From: Streptomyces megasporus
GTDB lineage: Bacteria > Actinomycetota > Actinomycetes > Streptomycetales > Streptomycetaceae
Length of the DNA stretch: 64,000 nt
Assembly: GCF_000718985.1 (NCBI RefSeq)
Contig: NZ_JODL01000027.1
Location: 3,903 to 67,902, forward strand
Direction: 5' to 3'
The position numbers were made by a program, and so were the translations under genes. Below are positions 53,456 to 63,415 of the stretch, piece after piece (position 1 is the first letter of the stretch; every line of letters begins with the position of its first letter). Below the pieces are notes generated by a model that saw only the letters and a program-made list of their open reading frames with translations, searched no databases and was not told the DNA's origin.

Positions 53456-53474
53456 TTAGGCTAGCCTCACCTAA
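53456..53474. promoter_or_regulatory. Iron box upstream of desA
   Basis: TTAGGCTAGCCTCACCTAA, 31 bp upstream of the desA GTG. It differs at only two of 19 positions from the iron box I recall upstream of S. coelicolor desA (TTAGGTTAGGCTCACCTAA). It should repress desABCD and the downstream genes in high iron. Confidence 0.85.
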
Positions 53475-53505
53475 GTCAAACGCCCCCAACTCGGAGGACC
53501 CGAGC

Positions 53506-55065
53506 GTGAGTCTCCAGGGATCCCCTGCTCCCCTCGCCGGCACCGTCGCCGAAGCGGCCGAAGCCGCCGACGATCCCCGCTCCCACCTGTTGAACAACGC
53601 CACCGCCGAGGACTACCGGAGCCTGGTGGCCGAAGGCGTGGCGCGGGTCGCCCGGGCGGTCGCCGAAACCGCTCGCCCGTTCACCGGAGTCACCCCGGAG
53701 GACCTGGCTCCCGGGATAAGCGCGATCGACCTCGACCGGCCCCTGGGCGACCCGGCCGCCGCCCTCGACGAGTTGGAGCGGATCTACCTCCGCGACGCGG
53801 TCTACTTCCACCACCCCCGCTACCTGGCCCACCTCAACTGCCCGGTGGCGCTCCCCGCCCTCCTCGGCGAGGCCGTCCTCTCGGCCGTCAACTCCTCCCT
53901 CGACACCTGGGACCAGAGCGCGGGCGGCACCTTGATGGAGCGTCGGCTCGTCGACTGGACGGCCGCGCGCATCGGTCTGGGCCGGGCCGCGGACGGCGTC
54001 TTCACCAGCGGCGGGACCCAGTCCAACCTGCAGGCGCTGCTGCTGGCCCGCGAGGAGGCCTTCCGGCTGTTGCGGAAGAACTCCCCCACCCCGCCGCCCG
54101 TCTCCGCGATGCTGCCGAAACTGCGCGTCCTCACCTCCGAGGCCGCCCACTTCTCCGTCCTGAAGAGCGCCAAACTCCTCGGCCTGGAACCGGAGTCCGT
54201 CGTCTCCGTGCCCTGCGACGGCGACCGCCGGATGCGCGTCGACGCCCTCGCCCGCGAACTGCGGCGCTGCCGGGAGGAGGGCCTGACCGTGATGGCCGTC
54301 TCCGCCACCGCCGGCACCACCGACTTCGGTTCCATCGACCCCCTCCCGGAGATCGCCGACCTGTGCGAGGAGGCCGGGACGTGGTTCCACGTCGACGCCG
54401 CCTACGGCTGCGGGCTGCTGGTCTCGGCCACCCGTCGCCGGCTCCTGGAGGGCATCGAGCGGGCCGACTCGGTCACCGTGGACTACCACAAGTCCTTCTT
54501 CCAGCCGGTCAGTTCCAGTGCCGTCATCGTCCGCGACGGCGACACCCTGCGGCACGCGACCTACCACGCCGACTACCTCAACCCGGCCCGCAGCGCCGAG
54601 CAGCGCATCCCCAACCAGGTCGACAAGTCTCTCCAGACCACCCGTCGCTTCGACGCGCTGAAGCTCTGGCTGACCCTGCGCATCATGGGCGCCGACGCGG
54701 TGGGCGCGCTCTTCGACCGGGTCGTGGACCTCGCCGCCGACGCCTGGCGACTGCTGGAGGACGACCCGCGCTTCACCGTCGTCACCAAGCCCACCCTCTC
54801 CACCCTGGTCTTCCGCTACGTGCCCGAGGAGCCCGTCGGGGAGACGGCCGTGGACCTGGCCAACCTCCACGCCCGCGAGGCCCTGGCCGCCTCCGGCGAG
54901 GCCGTGGTCGCCGGGACGGTGGTCGACGGCCGGCACCACCTGAAGTTCACCCTGCTCAACCCCGAGACCTCACCGGACGACATCCGCGCCGTCCTCGACC
55001 TGATCGCGGCGCACGCGAAGGACCACCTGTCCGCCGCCCACCTCACCGGCTCACCGGCCGCCTGA
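53506..55065 (+). CDS. desA: Lysine decarboxylase DesA
   Basis: The product is 519 residues from the GTG at 53506 behind GGAGGA; the open frame overlaps desF upstream but that part is non-coding. It is a PLP-dependent group II decarboxylase: [65 protein letters not shown] (295-301) and [10 protein letters not shown] with Schiff-base Lys329. It makes cadaverine from lysine, the first step of desferrioxamine biosynthesis. The coding region is slightly longer than the usual DesA of about 480 residues at the N-terminus; an internal start cannot be excluded. Confidence 0.95.
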   Translation: MSLQGSPAPLAGTVAEAAEAADDPRSHLLNNATAEDYRSLVAEGVARVARAVAETARPFTGVTPEDLAPGISAIDLDRPLGDPAAALDELERIYLRDAVYFHHPRYLAHLNCPVALPALLGEAVLSAVNSSLDTWDQSAGGTLMERRLVDWTAARIGLGRAADGVFTSGGTQSNLQALLLAREEAFRLLRKNSPTPPPVSAMLPKLRVLTSEAAHFSVLKSAKLLGLEPESVVSVPCDGDRRMRVDALARELRRCREEGLTVMAVSATAGTTDFGSIDPLPEIADLCEEAGTWFHVDAAYGCGLLVSATRRRLLEGIERADSVTVDYHKSFFQPVSSSAVIVRDGDTLRHATYHADYLNPARSAEQRIPNQVDKSLQTTRRFDALKLWLTLRIMGADAVGALFDRVVDLAADAWRLLEDDPRFTVVTKPTLSTLVFRYVPEEPVGETAVDLANLHAREALAASGEAVVAGTVVDGRHHLKFTLLNPETSPDDIRAVLDLIAAHAKDHLSAAHLTGSPAA

Positions 55066-55087
55066 CGCACCCTCAACCGGAGACGAC

Positions 55088-56425
55088 GTGTCCACCCCTG
55101 ACGGCACCTCTCACAACGCCCCGCACGGCGCCCCGTACGACTTCATAGCCATCGGCCTGGGCCCCTTCAACCTGGGCCTGGCCTGCCTCACGGAGCCGAT
55201 CGACGACCTCGACGGCCTCTTCCTGGAGAGCCGCTCCGCATTCGACTGGCACCCCGGGATGCTCCTGGACGGCGTCACCCTGCAGACGCCTTTCATGGCC
55301 GACCTGGTGACCCTGGCCGACCCCACCTCCCCGTACTCCTTCCTCAACTACCTCAAGCAGTCCGGCCGGCTGTACCCGTTCTACATCCGCGAGAACTTCT
55401 ATCCGCTGCGCGCCGAGTACAACGCCTACTGCCGCTGGGCCGCGAGCCGGCTCTCCTCGGTCCGCTTCGGCCACGAGGTCACCGCCGTCTCCCACGACGA
55501 GGAGAGCGGCCTCTACACCGTCACCGCCCGCGACACCACCACCGGAGAGCACACCGAGCACCTGGCCCGCCGACTCGTCCTGGGCACCGGCACCCCGCCC
55601 CACGTCCCCGCGGCCTGCGAGGGGCTGGGCGGCGACGCCATCCACAACTCCCGTTACCTGGAACACAAGGAGGCCCTCCAGGCCAAGCGGAGCATCACCG
55701 TCGTCGGCAGCGGCCAGAGCGCCGCCGAGATCTACCACGACCTGCTCTCCGAGATCGACGCCCACGGCTACAGCCTCACCTGGGTCACCCGCTCCCCGCG
55801 GTTCTTCCCGCTGGAGTACACCAAGCTGACCCTGGAGATGACCTCCCCCGACTACATCGACTACTTCCACGCCCTCCCCGAGGCCACCCGCCACCGGCTG
55901 GAGGACGAGCAGAAGGGCCTCTTCAAGGGCATCAACGCGGATCTCATCGACGGCATCTTCGACCTGCTGTACAGCAAGAGCGTCTCCGGTCCCGTCCCCA
56001 CCCGGCTGCTGACCAACACCGCCCTCGCCTCCGCCTCCTACGACGAGGCGAGCGGCACCTACACCCTCGGCCTCCACCAGCACGAGCAGGACAGAAAGTT
56101 CACGCTCACCACCGAGGGGCTGATCCTGGCCACCGGCTACCGCTACCGCGTCCCCGCCTTCCTGGACGGCATCCGCGACCGACTCCGCTTCGACGGCTCG
56201 GGACGCTTCGACGTCGCCCGCAACTACAGCGTCGACGTCACCGGCCACGGCGTCTTCCTGCAGAACGGCGCGGTCCACGCCCACAGCGTCACCTCGCCGG
56301 ACCTGGGCATGGGCCCGTACCGCAACTCCTGCATCATCCGCGACATCCTCGGCCGCGAGGTCTACCCGATCGAGAAGACCATCGCCTTCCAGGAGTTCGG
56401 CGCCCCCGAGGGGGACATCGCGTGA
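55088..56425 (+). CDS. desB: Cadaverine N-monooxygenase DesB
   Basis: The 445-residue product starts at a GTG at 55088 after CGGAGACGAC. The FAD-binding GLGPFN (23-28), the NADPH-binding [15 protein letters not shown] and the C-terminal [12 protein letters not shown] are the three diagnostic motifs of the lysine/ornithine N-monooxygenase family. DTWHPGMLL-like sequence ([18 protein letters not shown]) forms the substrate side. It hydroxylates cadaverine to N-hydroxycadaverine with O2 and NADPH. It lies 22 bp after desA and overlaps desC by four bases. Confidence 0.97.
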   Translation: MSTPDGTSHNAPHGAPYDFIAIGLGPFNLGLACLTEPIDDLDGLFLESRSAFDWHPGMLLDGVTLQTPFMADLVTLADPTSPYSFLNYLKQSGRLYPFYIRENFYPLRAEYNAYCRWAASRLSSVRFGHEVTAVSHDEESGLYTVTARDTTTGEHTEHLARRLVLGTGTPPHVPAACEGLGGDAIHNSRYLEHKEALQAKRSITVVGSGQSAAEIYHDLLSEIDAHGYSLTWVTRSPRFFPLEYTKLTLEMTSPDYIDYFHALPEATRHRLEDEQKGLFKGINADLIDGIFDLLYSKSVSGPVPTRLLTNTALASASYDEASGTYTLGLHQHEQDRKFTLTTEGLILATGYRYRVPAFLDGIRDRLRFDGSGRFDVARNYSVDVTGHGVFLQNGAVHAHSVTSPDLGMGPYRNSCIIRDILGREVYPIEKTIAFQEFGAPEGDIA

Positions 56426-56994
56426 GGGACACCGTCTTCCGCCGCGAGGACCCCGAGCTGGGCGAGTTCTCCGTGGTCACCCTCGACCCGAAGGCCGACG
56501 CGGCCCTGCTGCTGGGCTGGGTGACCCACCCCAAGGCCGTGTACTGGATGATGCAGAACGCCGACGAGGCCGAGGTCGCCCACGAGTACGGCAAGATCGC
56601 CGAACACCCGCACCACGACGCCTTCCTCGGCCTGCACCGGGGCCGTCCCGCGTTCCTCGTCGAACGCTACGACCCCGCGCACGTGGAACTCGCCGGGCTG
56701 TACGACCACGAGGAGGGCGACGTCGGCATGCACTTCCTCACCGCGCCCGCCGACCGACCCGTCCACGGCTTCACCCTGGCCGTCATCACCACGGTGATGG
56801 CGATGCTCTTCGACGACCCGGCGACCCGGCGCGTGGTCGTCGAACCCGACGTCCGGAACACCGCCGTGCACGCCCTCAACGCCGCCGTCGGCTTCGAGGT
56901 CGTCCGGCGGATCGTCAAACCGGAGAAGGAAGCCCTGCTCAGCGTCTGCACCCGCCGACGGTTCGAGGCCGCCGTACGAGGAGCCACCCCGTGA
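56422..56994 (+). CDS. desC: N-hydroxycadaverine acyltransferase DesC
   Basis: The 190-residue product starts at a GTG overlapping the desB stop and ends overlapping desD. It is a GNAT-fold IucB-like acyltransferase: [73 protein letters not shown], and [26 protein letters not shown]. The His in GMHFL and the Asp/Asn of EPDVRN are the family's active-site region. It acetylates or succinylates N-hydroxycadaverine using acyl-CoA and tolerates varied acyl donors in known homologues. Confidence 0.96.
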   Translation: MRDTVFRREDPELGEFSVVTLDPKADAALLLGWVTHPKAVYWMMQNADEAEVAHEYGKIAEHPHHDAFLGLHRGRPAFLVERYDPAHVELAGLYDHEEGDVGMHFLTAPADRPVHGFTLAVITTVMAMLFDDPATRRVVVEPDVRNTAVHALNAAVGFEVVRRIVKPEKEALLSVCTRRRFEAAVRGATP

Positions 56995-58820
56995 CACCCC
57001 GCCCCCACGCCACTCACCACGCCACTCACCACGCCGATCCCCACGCGGCCGTGGCCCATCTGACCCCCGAGAACTGGGATGCCGCCGTCCGGCTGCTGCT
57101 GCGCAAGGCCCTGTCCGAGTTCTCCCACGAACGCCTGCTGACCCCCACTCCGCTGGGCGACGGCCGCTACGCCGTCACCAGCGACGACGGCCGCGTCGAG
57201 TACCGCTTCACCGCTCGGCTGATGGCGCTCGACCACTGGCAGATCGACGCCGCCGGCATCACCCGTCTGCGCGACGGGGCCGAGGCGCCGCTGGACGCCC
57301 TCGCCTTCTTCACCGAGTTCCGCGGCGCCCTCGGCCTGAGCGACGAGGTCCTCCCCGTCTACCTGGAGGAGATCGGCTCCACCCTCGCGAGCACCGCGTA
57401 CAAGCTCGCCAAGGAACCCGTCGGCGCCGACGAGCTCGCCGCCTCCGACTTCCAGGCGATCGAGACCGGCATGACCGAGGGTCACCCCTGCTTCGTCGCC
57501 AACAACGGCCGCCTCGGCTTCGGCGTCCACGAGTACCTGGCCTACGCCCCGGAGACGGCCTCACCGGTACGGCTGCTGTGGGTGGCCGCCCACCGCGACC
57601 ACACCACCTTCACCTGCTCGGCCGACACCGACTACGCCACGCTGCTCCGCGCCGAACTCGGACCGGGCACCCTCGACCGCTTCGCCTCCGTCATGAGCGG
57701 CCTGGGCCTGGACCTCGCGGACTACCTGCTGATCCCGGTCCACCCCTGGCAGTGGTGGAACAAGCTCGCCGTGACGTTCTCCTCGGAGGTCGCCGAGCGC
57801 CGGATCGTCCTCCTCGGCGAGGGCGAGGACGAGTACCTGGCCCAGCAGTCCATCCGGACCTTCTTCAACACCGGCGACCCCGCCAAGCACTATGTGAAGA
57901 CGGCCCTGTCCGTGCTGAACATGGGCTTCATGCGGGGTCTGTCGGCCGCCTACATGGAGGCCACCCCCGCCATCAACGACTGGCTGGCCGACTTGATCGC
58001 CAAGGACCCCGTGCTGCGCGGCACCGGGCTGAGCGTCATCCGCGAACGCGCCGCCGTCGGCTACCGCCACCCCGGTTACGAGGCCGCCACCGACCGCTAC
58101 TCGCCGTACCGCAAGATGCTCGCGGCCCTGTGGCGGGAGAGCCCCGTCCCGCAACTGGAGGAGGGACAGCGCCTGGCCACCATGGCGGCCCTGCTCCACA
58201 CCGACCGCGAGGGGCGTTCGCTGGCCGCCGCGTTGATCGAACGCTCCGGGCTGACCCCCGAGGAGTGGCTGGGCCGCTACCTCGACGCCTACCTCACCCC
58301 GCTGCTGCACAGCTTCTACGCCCACGACCTGGTGTACATGCCGCACGGCGAGAACGTCATCCTGGTGCTGGAGGGCGACGCCGTGGCCCGGGTGGTGTTC
58401 AAGGACATCGCCGAGGAGATCGTCGTGATGAACCCCGATGCGAAGCTGCCCCCGAAGGTGGAGCGCATCCGCGCCGAGGTCCCCGAGGAGATGCGGCTGC
58501 TGTCGATCCTCACCGACGTCTTCGACTGCTTCCTGCGCCACCTCGGCGCGATCCTCGCCGACCGGGGCGTGCTGACGGAGGACGCCTTCTGGCGCACGGT
58601 CGCCGAGGCGGTGCTCCGCTACCAGGAGTCCGTGCCGGAGCTGGCCGAACGGTTCGAGCGGTACGACATCTTCGCCGAGAAGTTCGCGCTCTCCTGCCTC
58701 AACCGGCTCCAACTGCGCGACAACCGGCAGATGGTGGACCTGGCGGACCCGTCCGGCGCGCTCCAACTCGTCGGCGATCTGAGGAACCCCATCGCCCCCT
58801 TCGCACCCGGGAGGGCCTGA
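56991..58820 (+). CDS. desD: Desferrioxamine synthetase DesD (NIS synthetase)
   Basis: The 609-residue product starts at a GTG overlapping the desC stop. It is an IucA/IucC-family NRPS-independent siderophore synthetase: STAYKLAKEPVGADELA, GMTEGHPCFVANNGRLGFGVHEYLAYAPE, LIPVHPWQWWNKLAVTF, QQSIRTFFN (ATP-binding), KTALSVLNMGFMRGLSA and an FhuF-like C-terminal half (HSFYAHDLVYMPHGENVILVLEGD). It oligomerises and cyclises N-succinyl/acetyl-N-hydroxycadaverine with ATP to give desferrioxamines E and B. Confidence 0.97.
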   Translation: MTPRPHATHHATHHADPHAAVAHLTPENWDAAVRLLLRKALSEFSHERLLTPTPLGDGRYAVTSDDGRVEYRFTARLMALDHWQIDAAGITRLRDGAEAPLDALAFFTEFRGALGLSDEVLPVYLEEIGSTLASTAYKLAKEPVGADELAASDFQAIETGMTEGHPCFVANNGRLGFGVHEYLAYAPETASPVRLLWVAAHRDHTTFTCSADTDYATLLRAELGPGTLDRFASVMSGLGLDLADYLLIPVHPWQWWNKLAVTFSSEVAERRIVLLGEGEDEYLAQQSIRTFFNTGDPAKHYVKTALSVLNMGFMRGLSAAYMEATPAINDWLADLIAKDPVLRGTGLSVIRERAAVGYRHPGYEAATDRYSPYRKMLAALWRESPVPQLEEGQRLATMAALLHTDREGRSLAAALIERSGLTPEEWLGRYLDAYLTPLLHSFYAHDLVYMPHGENVILVLEGDAVARVVFKDIAEEIVVMNPDAKLPPKVERIRAEVPEEMRLLSILTDVFDCFLRHLGAILADRGVLTEDAFWRTVAEAVLRYQESVPELAERFERYDIFAEKFALSCLNRLQLRDNRQMVDLADPSGALQLVGDLRNPIAPFAPGRA

Positions 58821-58826
58821 CCCGGC

Positions 58827-60395
58827 ATGGCGACGACCGATCCGACCGCCGAATCCGCCGGCCCGGTCCCCGGCCACGTGTCGGGGACCGGGCCGGTCGG
58901 CGGGCACCCCGCCCGCTGGGCGATCCTCGCCGTGGTCTGCCTCGCCGAGCTCGTGGTGGTGCTCGACAACACCGTGCTCAACGTGGCGATCCCGTCCCTC
59001 ACCTCCGAGCTGGGCGCGTCCACCGCCGACGTCCAGTGGATGATCAACGCCTACGCCCTGGTGCAGGCGGGTCTGCTGCTCGGCGCGGGCAGCGCCGCCG
59101 ACCGCCACGGCCGCAAACGGATGCTGCTGGTCGGTCTGGTCCTCTTCGGGGCCGGGTCGCTCGCGGCCGGGCTCGCCGGCTCCTCCGCGCAGCTCATCGC
59201 GGCCCGCGCGGGCATGGGCGTGGGCGCGGCGCTGCTGTTGACCACCACCCTCGCCGTCGTCATGCAGGTCTTCGACGCCCACGAGCGGCCCAAGGCCATC
59301 GGCATCTGGGGGGCCGTCAACGCCCTGGGGTTCGCCGCCGGGCCGGTCGTCGGCGGACTGGTGCTCGACCACTACTGGTGGGGCGCGGTCTTCCTGATCA
59401 ACATTCCGGTGGTGCTGATCGGCCTCGTGGCCGTCACGGCCCTCGTCCCCGAGTCCAGGGACCCGCGCGCCGGCCGCCCGGACCTGCCGGGCACGGTGCT
59501 CTCCGTCGTCGGCATGACCTCGGTCGTCTACGCCGTCATCACCGGACCGGAGCACGGCTGGACCTCCGCCGACGTCCTCGTCCCGGCCCTGCTCGGCGTC
59601 GCCGTCCTGGCCGCCTTCGTCCGGTGGGAACGACGGACGGAGCACCCGATGCTCGACATGTCGCTGTTCCGCGAGCGCCGCTTCACCGGAGCCGTCACGG
59701 GCGTCGTCCTGGTCACCTTCGGCAGCGGCGGCGCCCTCTACCTGCTCACTCAGCAGTTCCAGTTCGTCCGCGGCGACACCCCGCTCCAGGCGGGCCTGGA
59801 CATCGCGCCCTTCGCCCTGACCGTGGGACTGGTGAACTTCACCGGTCTCTCCGCCCGGCTCATCACGCGCCTCGGTCTGCCCGCCGCGATCGCCTCCGGA
59901 ATGGCCCTGATGGCGGTCGGTCTCGCGGTCGTCGCCCTCGTCGGCGCGGGGGGCTACGGCGGGGTGCTGTTCGGGCTCGTCCTGATGGGCGCCGGCTGTG
60001 GCTGCGCCAACCCGGCCATCGCCGAGGCCATCATGAGCGCCATCCCCAAGGAGCGGGCCGGCGCGGGCGCGGGGGTCAACGGCACGCTGGTGGAGATGGG
60101 CACCGGCCTGGGCGTCGCCGTGCTGGGGGCCGTCTTCGTCTCCCGGTTCGACGCCCTGCTGCCGGGCTCCGTGGACACCGCCGAGTCGCTGCCCGCCGCC
60201 TTGGCGCAGGCCTCGGGAGGGGCGGAGCGCGCCTCGGTCACCGAGGCGTTCGCCGCGGGGCTCCAGACCGGCCAGCTGGCCGGGGCCGCGGCGGTCCTGC
60301 TGGGCGGCTGCGTGGCCGGGGTGCTGCTCCACCGCGCCGCGCGGCCCGCACGGGAAGCGGCCACGGGGCCGCCTCCCCTGTCGAGAGAAGGGTGA
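58827..60395 (+). CDS. MFS efflux transporter, 14-TM DHA2 (EmrB/QacA) type
   Basis: The 522-residue product starts at the ATG at 58827, six bases after the desD stop. About 14 hydrophobic segments occur between residues 30 and 510. LDNTVLNVAIPSLTSELGASTADVQWMINAYALVQAGLLLGAGSAADRHGRKRMLL contains motif D1 and the conserved loop 2-3 motif A, and IGIWGAVNALGFAAGPVVGGLVLDHYWWGAVFLINIPV contains motif C of antiporters. Placement directly after desD suggests it exports desferrioxamine or its acylated derivatives; DHA2 proteins more generally export drugs. Confidence 0.92.
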   Translation: MATTDPTAESAGPVPGHVSGTGPVGGHPARWAILAVVCLAELVVVLDNTVLNVAIPSLTSELGASTADVQWMINAYALVQAGLLLGAGSAADRHGRKRMLLVGLVLFGAGSLAAGLAGSSAQLIAARAGMGVGAALLLTTTLAVVMQVFDAHERPKAIGIWGAVNALGFAAGPVVGGLVLDHYWWGAVFLINIPVVLIGLVAVTALVPESRDPRAGRPDLPGTVLSVVGMTSVVYAVITGPEHGWTSADVLVPALLGVAVLAAFVRWERRTEHPMLDMSLFRERRFTGAVTGVVLVTFGSGGALYLLTQQFQFVRGDTPLQAGLDIAPFALTVGLVNFTGLSARLITRLGLPAAIASGMALMAVGLAVVALVGAGGYGGVLFGLVLMGAGCGCANPAIAEAIMSAIPKERAGAGAGVNGTLVEMGTGLGVAVLGAVFVSRFDALLPGSVDTAESLPAALAQASGGAERASVTEAFAAGLQTGQLAGAAAVLLGGCVAGVLLHRAARPAREAATGPPPLSREG

Positions 60396-60399
60396 CGAG

Positions 60400-62610
60400 G
60401 TGGGCATGGAGATCCTCCGGGACGCCTGGGGCGTCCCACACCTGCGCGCGGACGACGCGAACGGGCTGGCCTTCGCCCAGGGACACAACGCGGCCGTGGA
60501 CCGCGCCTGGCAGATCGAGGTCGAACGGCACCGCGTCCAGGGCACCACGGCGGCGTTCCTCGGCGCCGAGGCCGTCCCCTGGGACCGGTTCGCGCGGCAG
60601 GCCCGGTTGGAGGACACCGCCCGGCGGTGCCTGGCCGCCCTGGAACGGAAGGACCCCGAGACCGCCTCCTGGGTGCGCGCCTACGTCGACGGGGTCAACG
60701 CCGGCCTCGCCGAGGGGGCCCGTCGAGCGCCCGAGTTCGCCGCGACCGGGCTCGCTCCCGGTGTGTGGCGGCCGTGGACGCCGTTGGGCGTCTGGCTCTC
60801 CACGCACGTGCTGTTCGCGGGCTTCCCCGCCAAGTTCTGGCGCGACACCGTGACCCGTCGGCTCGGCCCCCGATGGGTGGGGGTGTTCGCCGGCGACGGT
60901 CCCGGGACCTCCGGCAGCAACGGCTGGCTCGTCACCGGGGACCGCACCGCCGGCGGTGCCGCGATCATCGCCGGGGACCCCCACCGGTTCATCGAGGCTC
61001 CGGGGATCTACCAGCAGGTCCGGCTGGTCTGCCCGGAGTTCGACGTGGTCGGGCTCGCGGTCCCCGGTGTCCCCGGCATCGCCCACTTCGGCCACACCGG
61101 CCACGTGGCCTGGGCCATCACCAACGCCATGGCCGACTACCAGGACCTCTACCTCGAACGGCTGCGACGCACCGGGCCGGACGGCACGGCGGTGGAGGCC
61201 CTCGGCCCGGACGGCCTGCGGCCCGCCGCGCGCCACGTCGAGACCGTCGAGGTGGCCGGCGCCGACCCCGTGACGGTCGAGGTGATCGAGACCGAGCGCG
61301 GTCCCGTCGTCGTCGACGGCCCCGACGCCCGGGCGTGGGGAGCGGAAGCCGTCGAGGGGACCGAGAACGCCGAGGACGCCGAGGACGCCGAGGATCCGGA
61401 CGCCTTCTGGGCGATCGGCCTCCGCCACCCCCCGCGCGTCCGCGAGGACCTCGGCTTCGGCGTGCTGCCCGCCCTGCTGCGGGCCCGGAGCGTCGCCGAC
61501 GTCGACCGGGCCCTGGACGGCTGGGTGGAGCCCGTCAACGTCGTTCTGGCCGCCGACACCGCGGGTGGGACGCTGCACCGGGTGGCGGGCGTCGTCCCCG
61601 TGCGGCATCCGGACAACCGACGGCGTGTCGTGCCCGCCTGGGACGCCCGGTACGCCTGGCGGGGCTGGTACGGGCCGATGCCGCGCGCACGCGTCGAGGG
61701 CATCGCCGTCATGGCCAACGAGCGGGGGCTCGCCGAGCTCCTCGGCGTCGAGTTCGCGCCGCCGCACCGGGCCGCGCGCATCCGAAAGTTGCTGGAGGAG
61801 TCGGACCGGTGGTCCGCCGAGGACATGGCCGCCGTCCACCGGGACACCCACCTGGCCTCGGCCGCGCCCCTGTTGGACCTGCTGGACCGGATCGACCCCG
61901 CGGAGCTGGGCCCCGACGCCCGCCGGCTGCGGGAACGGCTGCTGCGCTGGGACCGCCGGATGGAGGCGGACAGCGTCGACGCCGCGTCGTTCGCCGCCGT
62001 CCGCCACGAGACCGTGCGGCACTTGGCCGACCACCCGCGGCTCCGCCCGCTGGCGGACCCGCCGCCCGTCCCGGAGGTGTTCCGGCCCTGGCTCGCGCTC
62101 CTCCCCCGTGTCGGTTACGCCCTGGAGCACCTGTTGACCACGGAACTGCTGCCGCTCGCCGACCGGGTCGGGGTGGTGCGGGCGGCCGTCGAGGAGGTGG
62201 CGGCACGCCAGGCGGTCGCGGACGGCCCGCCGGCGCGGTGGGGCGACACGCACCGGCTCGCGCCCTGGCAGGCGCTCCCCGCCGAACCCCCCGAACCCTG
62301 GCCCGCCCTCTCCGGCGACCACGACTGCGTGCTGGCGACCTCCAGCGTGCCCGGCGTCACCGACCTCGGCGCCCGCGCCTCCGCCGCCCGCTACGTCTGG
62401 GACCTCGCCCGCCGCGAGGACAGCGCCTGGGTGGTGCCGCTCGGCGCGTCGGGCGTGCCCGGTCATCCGCACCACCGTGATCAGCTTCCGCTGTGGGCGC
62501 GGTGCGAGCTCGTCCCGGTCGTCACCGACCGGGCACGTCTGGTCCGGGAAGCCGGCGCCCCCTCCGACCGACCCGACCGATCCGACCGATCCGACCGAGG
62601 AGAGATGTGA
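60400..62610 (+). CDS. desG: Penicillin-acylase-family Ntn hydrolase (DesG-like)
   Basis: The 736-residue product starts at a GTG at 60400 or the ATG two codons later. [37 protein letters not shown] is the alpha-chain motif. [10 protein letters not shown] holds the probable autocatalytic nucleophile Ser173 at the start of the beta chain, and [26 protein letters not shown] continues the family pattern. Unlike secreted penicillin G acylases it has no signal peptide, so it should act in the cytosol. A penicillin amidase next to desABCD has been proposed (as desG) to handle phenylacetyl groups in aryl-desferrioxamines; I recall this and did not check it. Two runs of 9-bp in-frame repeats occur (61369-61395, 62563-62598). 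Confidence 0.88.
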   Translation: MGMEILRDAWGVPHLRADDANGLAFAQGHNAAVDRAWQIEVERHRVQGTTAAFLGAEAVPWDRFARQARLEDTARRCLAALERKDPETASWVRAYVDGVNAGLAEGARRAPEFAATGLAPGVWRPWTPLGVWLSTHVLFAGFPAKFWRDTVTRRLGPRWVGVFAGDGPGTSGSNGWLVTGDRTAGGAAIIAGDPHRFIEAPGIYQQVRLVCPEFDVVGLAVPGVPGIAHFGHTGHVAWAITNAMADYQDLYLERLRRTGPDGTAVEALGPDGLRPAARHVETVEVAGADPVTVEVIETERGPVVVDGPDARAWGAEAVEGTENAEDAEDAEDPDAFWAIGLRHPPRVREDLGFGVLPALLRARSVADVDRALDGWVEPVNVVLAADTAGGTLHRVAGVVPVRHPDNRRRVVPAWDARYAWRGWYGPMPRARVEGIAVMANERGLAELLGVEFAPPHRAARIRKLLEESDRWSAEDMAAVHRDTHLASAAPLLDLLDRIDPAELGPDARRLRERLLRWDRRMEADSVDAASFAAVRHETVRHLADHPRLRPLADPPPVPEVFRPWLALLPRVGYALEHLLTTELLPLADRVGVVRAAVEEVAARQAVADGPPARWGDTHRLAPWQALPAEPPEPWPALSGDHDCVLATSSVPGVTDLGARASAARYVWDLARREDSAWVVPLGASGVPGHPHHRDQLPLWARCELVPVVTDRARLVREAGAPSDRPDRSDRSDRGEM

Positions 62611-63218
62611 CCCCCGACACCGCACCCGACGGCGCGTCCGCGCCCCGGCGCCGCGAGGCCGTGTACGAGAGGCACGTCGACGGCTTCGGCACGGTCCGCG
62701 TCACCCCCGTGGACCCGGCCCGCGACATCGACCTGCTGTACGGCTGGGTGACGCAGGAGAGGGCCCGTTTCTGGGGGATGCGCGACCACACCCGCGCCCA
62801 GGTCCTGGAGATCTACGAGTACCTGGATTCCCTGTCCACGCACCACGCGTACCTGATCCACCGCGACGACCGGCCGGTCGCGCTCTTCCAGACGTACGAG
62901 CCGGACGCCGACCCGATCGGCAAGTACTACGAGGTGCGGCCGGGGGACTTCGGCTTCCATCTGTTGATCGGTCCCGTGACGGGCGTCCCGGAGCCGGGCT
63001 TCACCGACACCCTGGTGAGGACCTTCCTCGCCCATGTGCTGGCCGAGGACCCCGCCCGCAAGCGGATCGTCGCCGAGCCCGACGCCCGCAACGAGAAGGC
63101 CATCGCCCGTCTGCTGCGGACCGGCTTCGTCCTCGGCCCCGAGGTCCGGCTGCCGGAGAAACCGGCTCGGATGGTCTTCCTCGACCGGGACGACTTCCTC
63201 GCCCGCACCGTCGGCTGA
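62607..63218 (+). CDS. desH: Second DesC-like GNAT acyltransferase (DesH-like)
   Basis: The 203-residue product starts at a GTG overlapping the penicillin-acylase stop (GTGA). It is a paralogue of DesC in layout: [84 protein letters not shown] and [26 protein letters not shown]. The active-site His lies in GFHLL and the Asp/Asn in EPDARN. It probably acylates a hydroxamate precursor or the free amine of desferrioxamine B with a different acyl-CoA. Coupling to the Ntn hydrolase suggests an acyl-group exchange pair. Confidence 0.88.
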   Translation: MTPDTAPDGASAPRRREAVYERHVDGFGTVRVTPVDPARDIDLLYGWVTQERARFWGMRDHTRAQVLEIYEYLDSLSTHHAYLIHRDDRPVALFQTYEPDADPIGKYYEVRPGDFGFHLLIGPVTGVPEPGFTDTLVRTFLAHVLAEDPARKRIVAEPDARNEKAIARLLRTGFVLGPEVRLPEKPARMVFLDRDDFLARTVG

Positions 63219-63325
63219 GAAGTGGGCGGGGTCGGCTCGCCGGTCCCCCGCCCACCCGCTCGGCACTCGCTTCCCCGCTCGGCGCCATGGCCACCGGCCC
63301 GGTTCCGTCCGCACCCCCTTCAAAG

Positions 63326-63347
63326 TATCTCGCTCGCGAGAGAGATA
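63326..63347. promoter_or_regulatory. Near-perfect palindrome upstream of ctaD
   Basis: A 22-bp inverted repeat, 20 of 22 positions matching, with outer arms TATCTC and GAGATA and a CTCGCGAG core, 69 bp before the ctaD start. It is A/T-richer than its surroundings and has the size of a dimeric regulator operator. Confidence 0.55.
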
Positions 63348-63415
63348 TGGTGTGGGTCTGCCGCCCTCCCGCGCAGCGGGCATGCGGCGGCCCGGACACC
63401 GTGAGGAGGCGGAAG

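Noticed and set aside
60361..60405. Possible desD-MFS-desG frameshift or fusion
   Set aside because: Each gene has its own stop and start with short spacing (6 and 4 bases), so this is ordinary operon packing.
57561..60617. A 1018-codon open frame antisense to desD and the MFS gene
   Set aside because: It is a GC-bias shadow: low-complexity Gly/Val/Arg/His/Gln composition, no start signals, and it opposes two well-supported genes.
57578..60853. A 1091-codon plus-strand open frame overlapping desD, the MFS gene and desG
   Set aside because: Arg/Pro-rich out-of-frame reading with no motif; the in-frame products of the three genes are clear.
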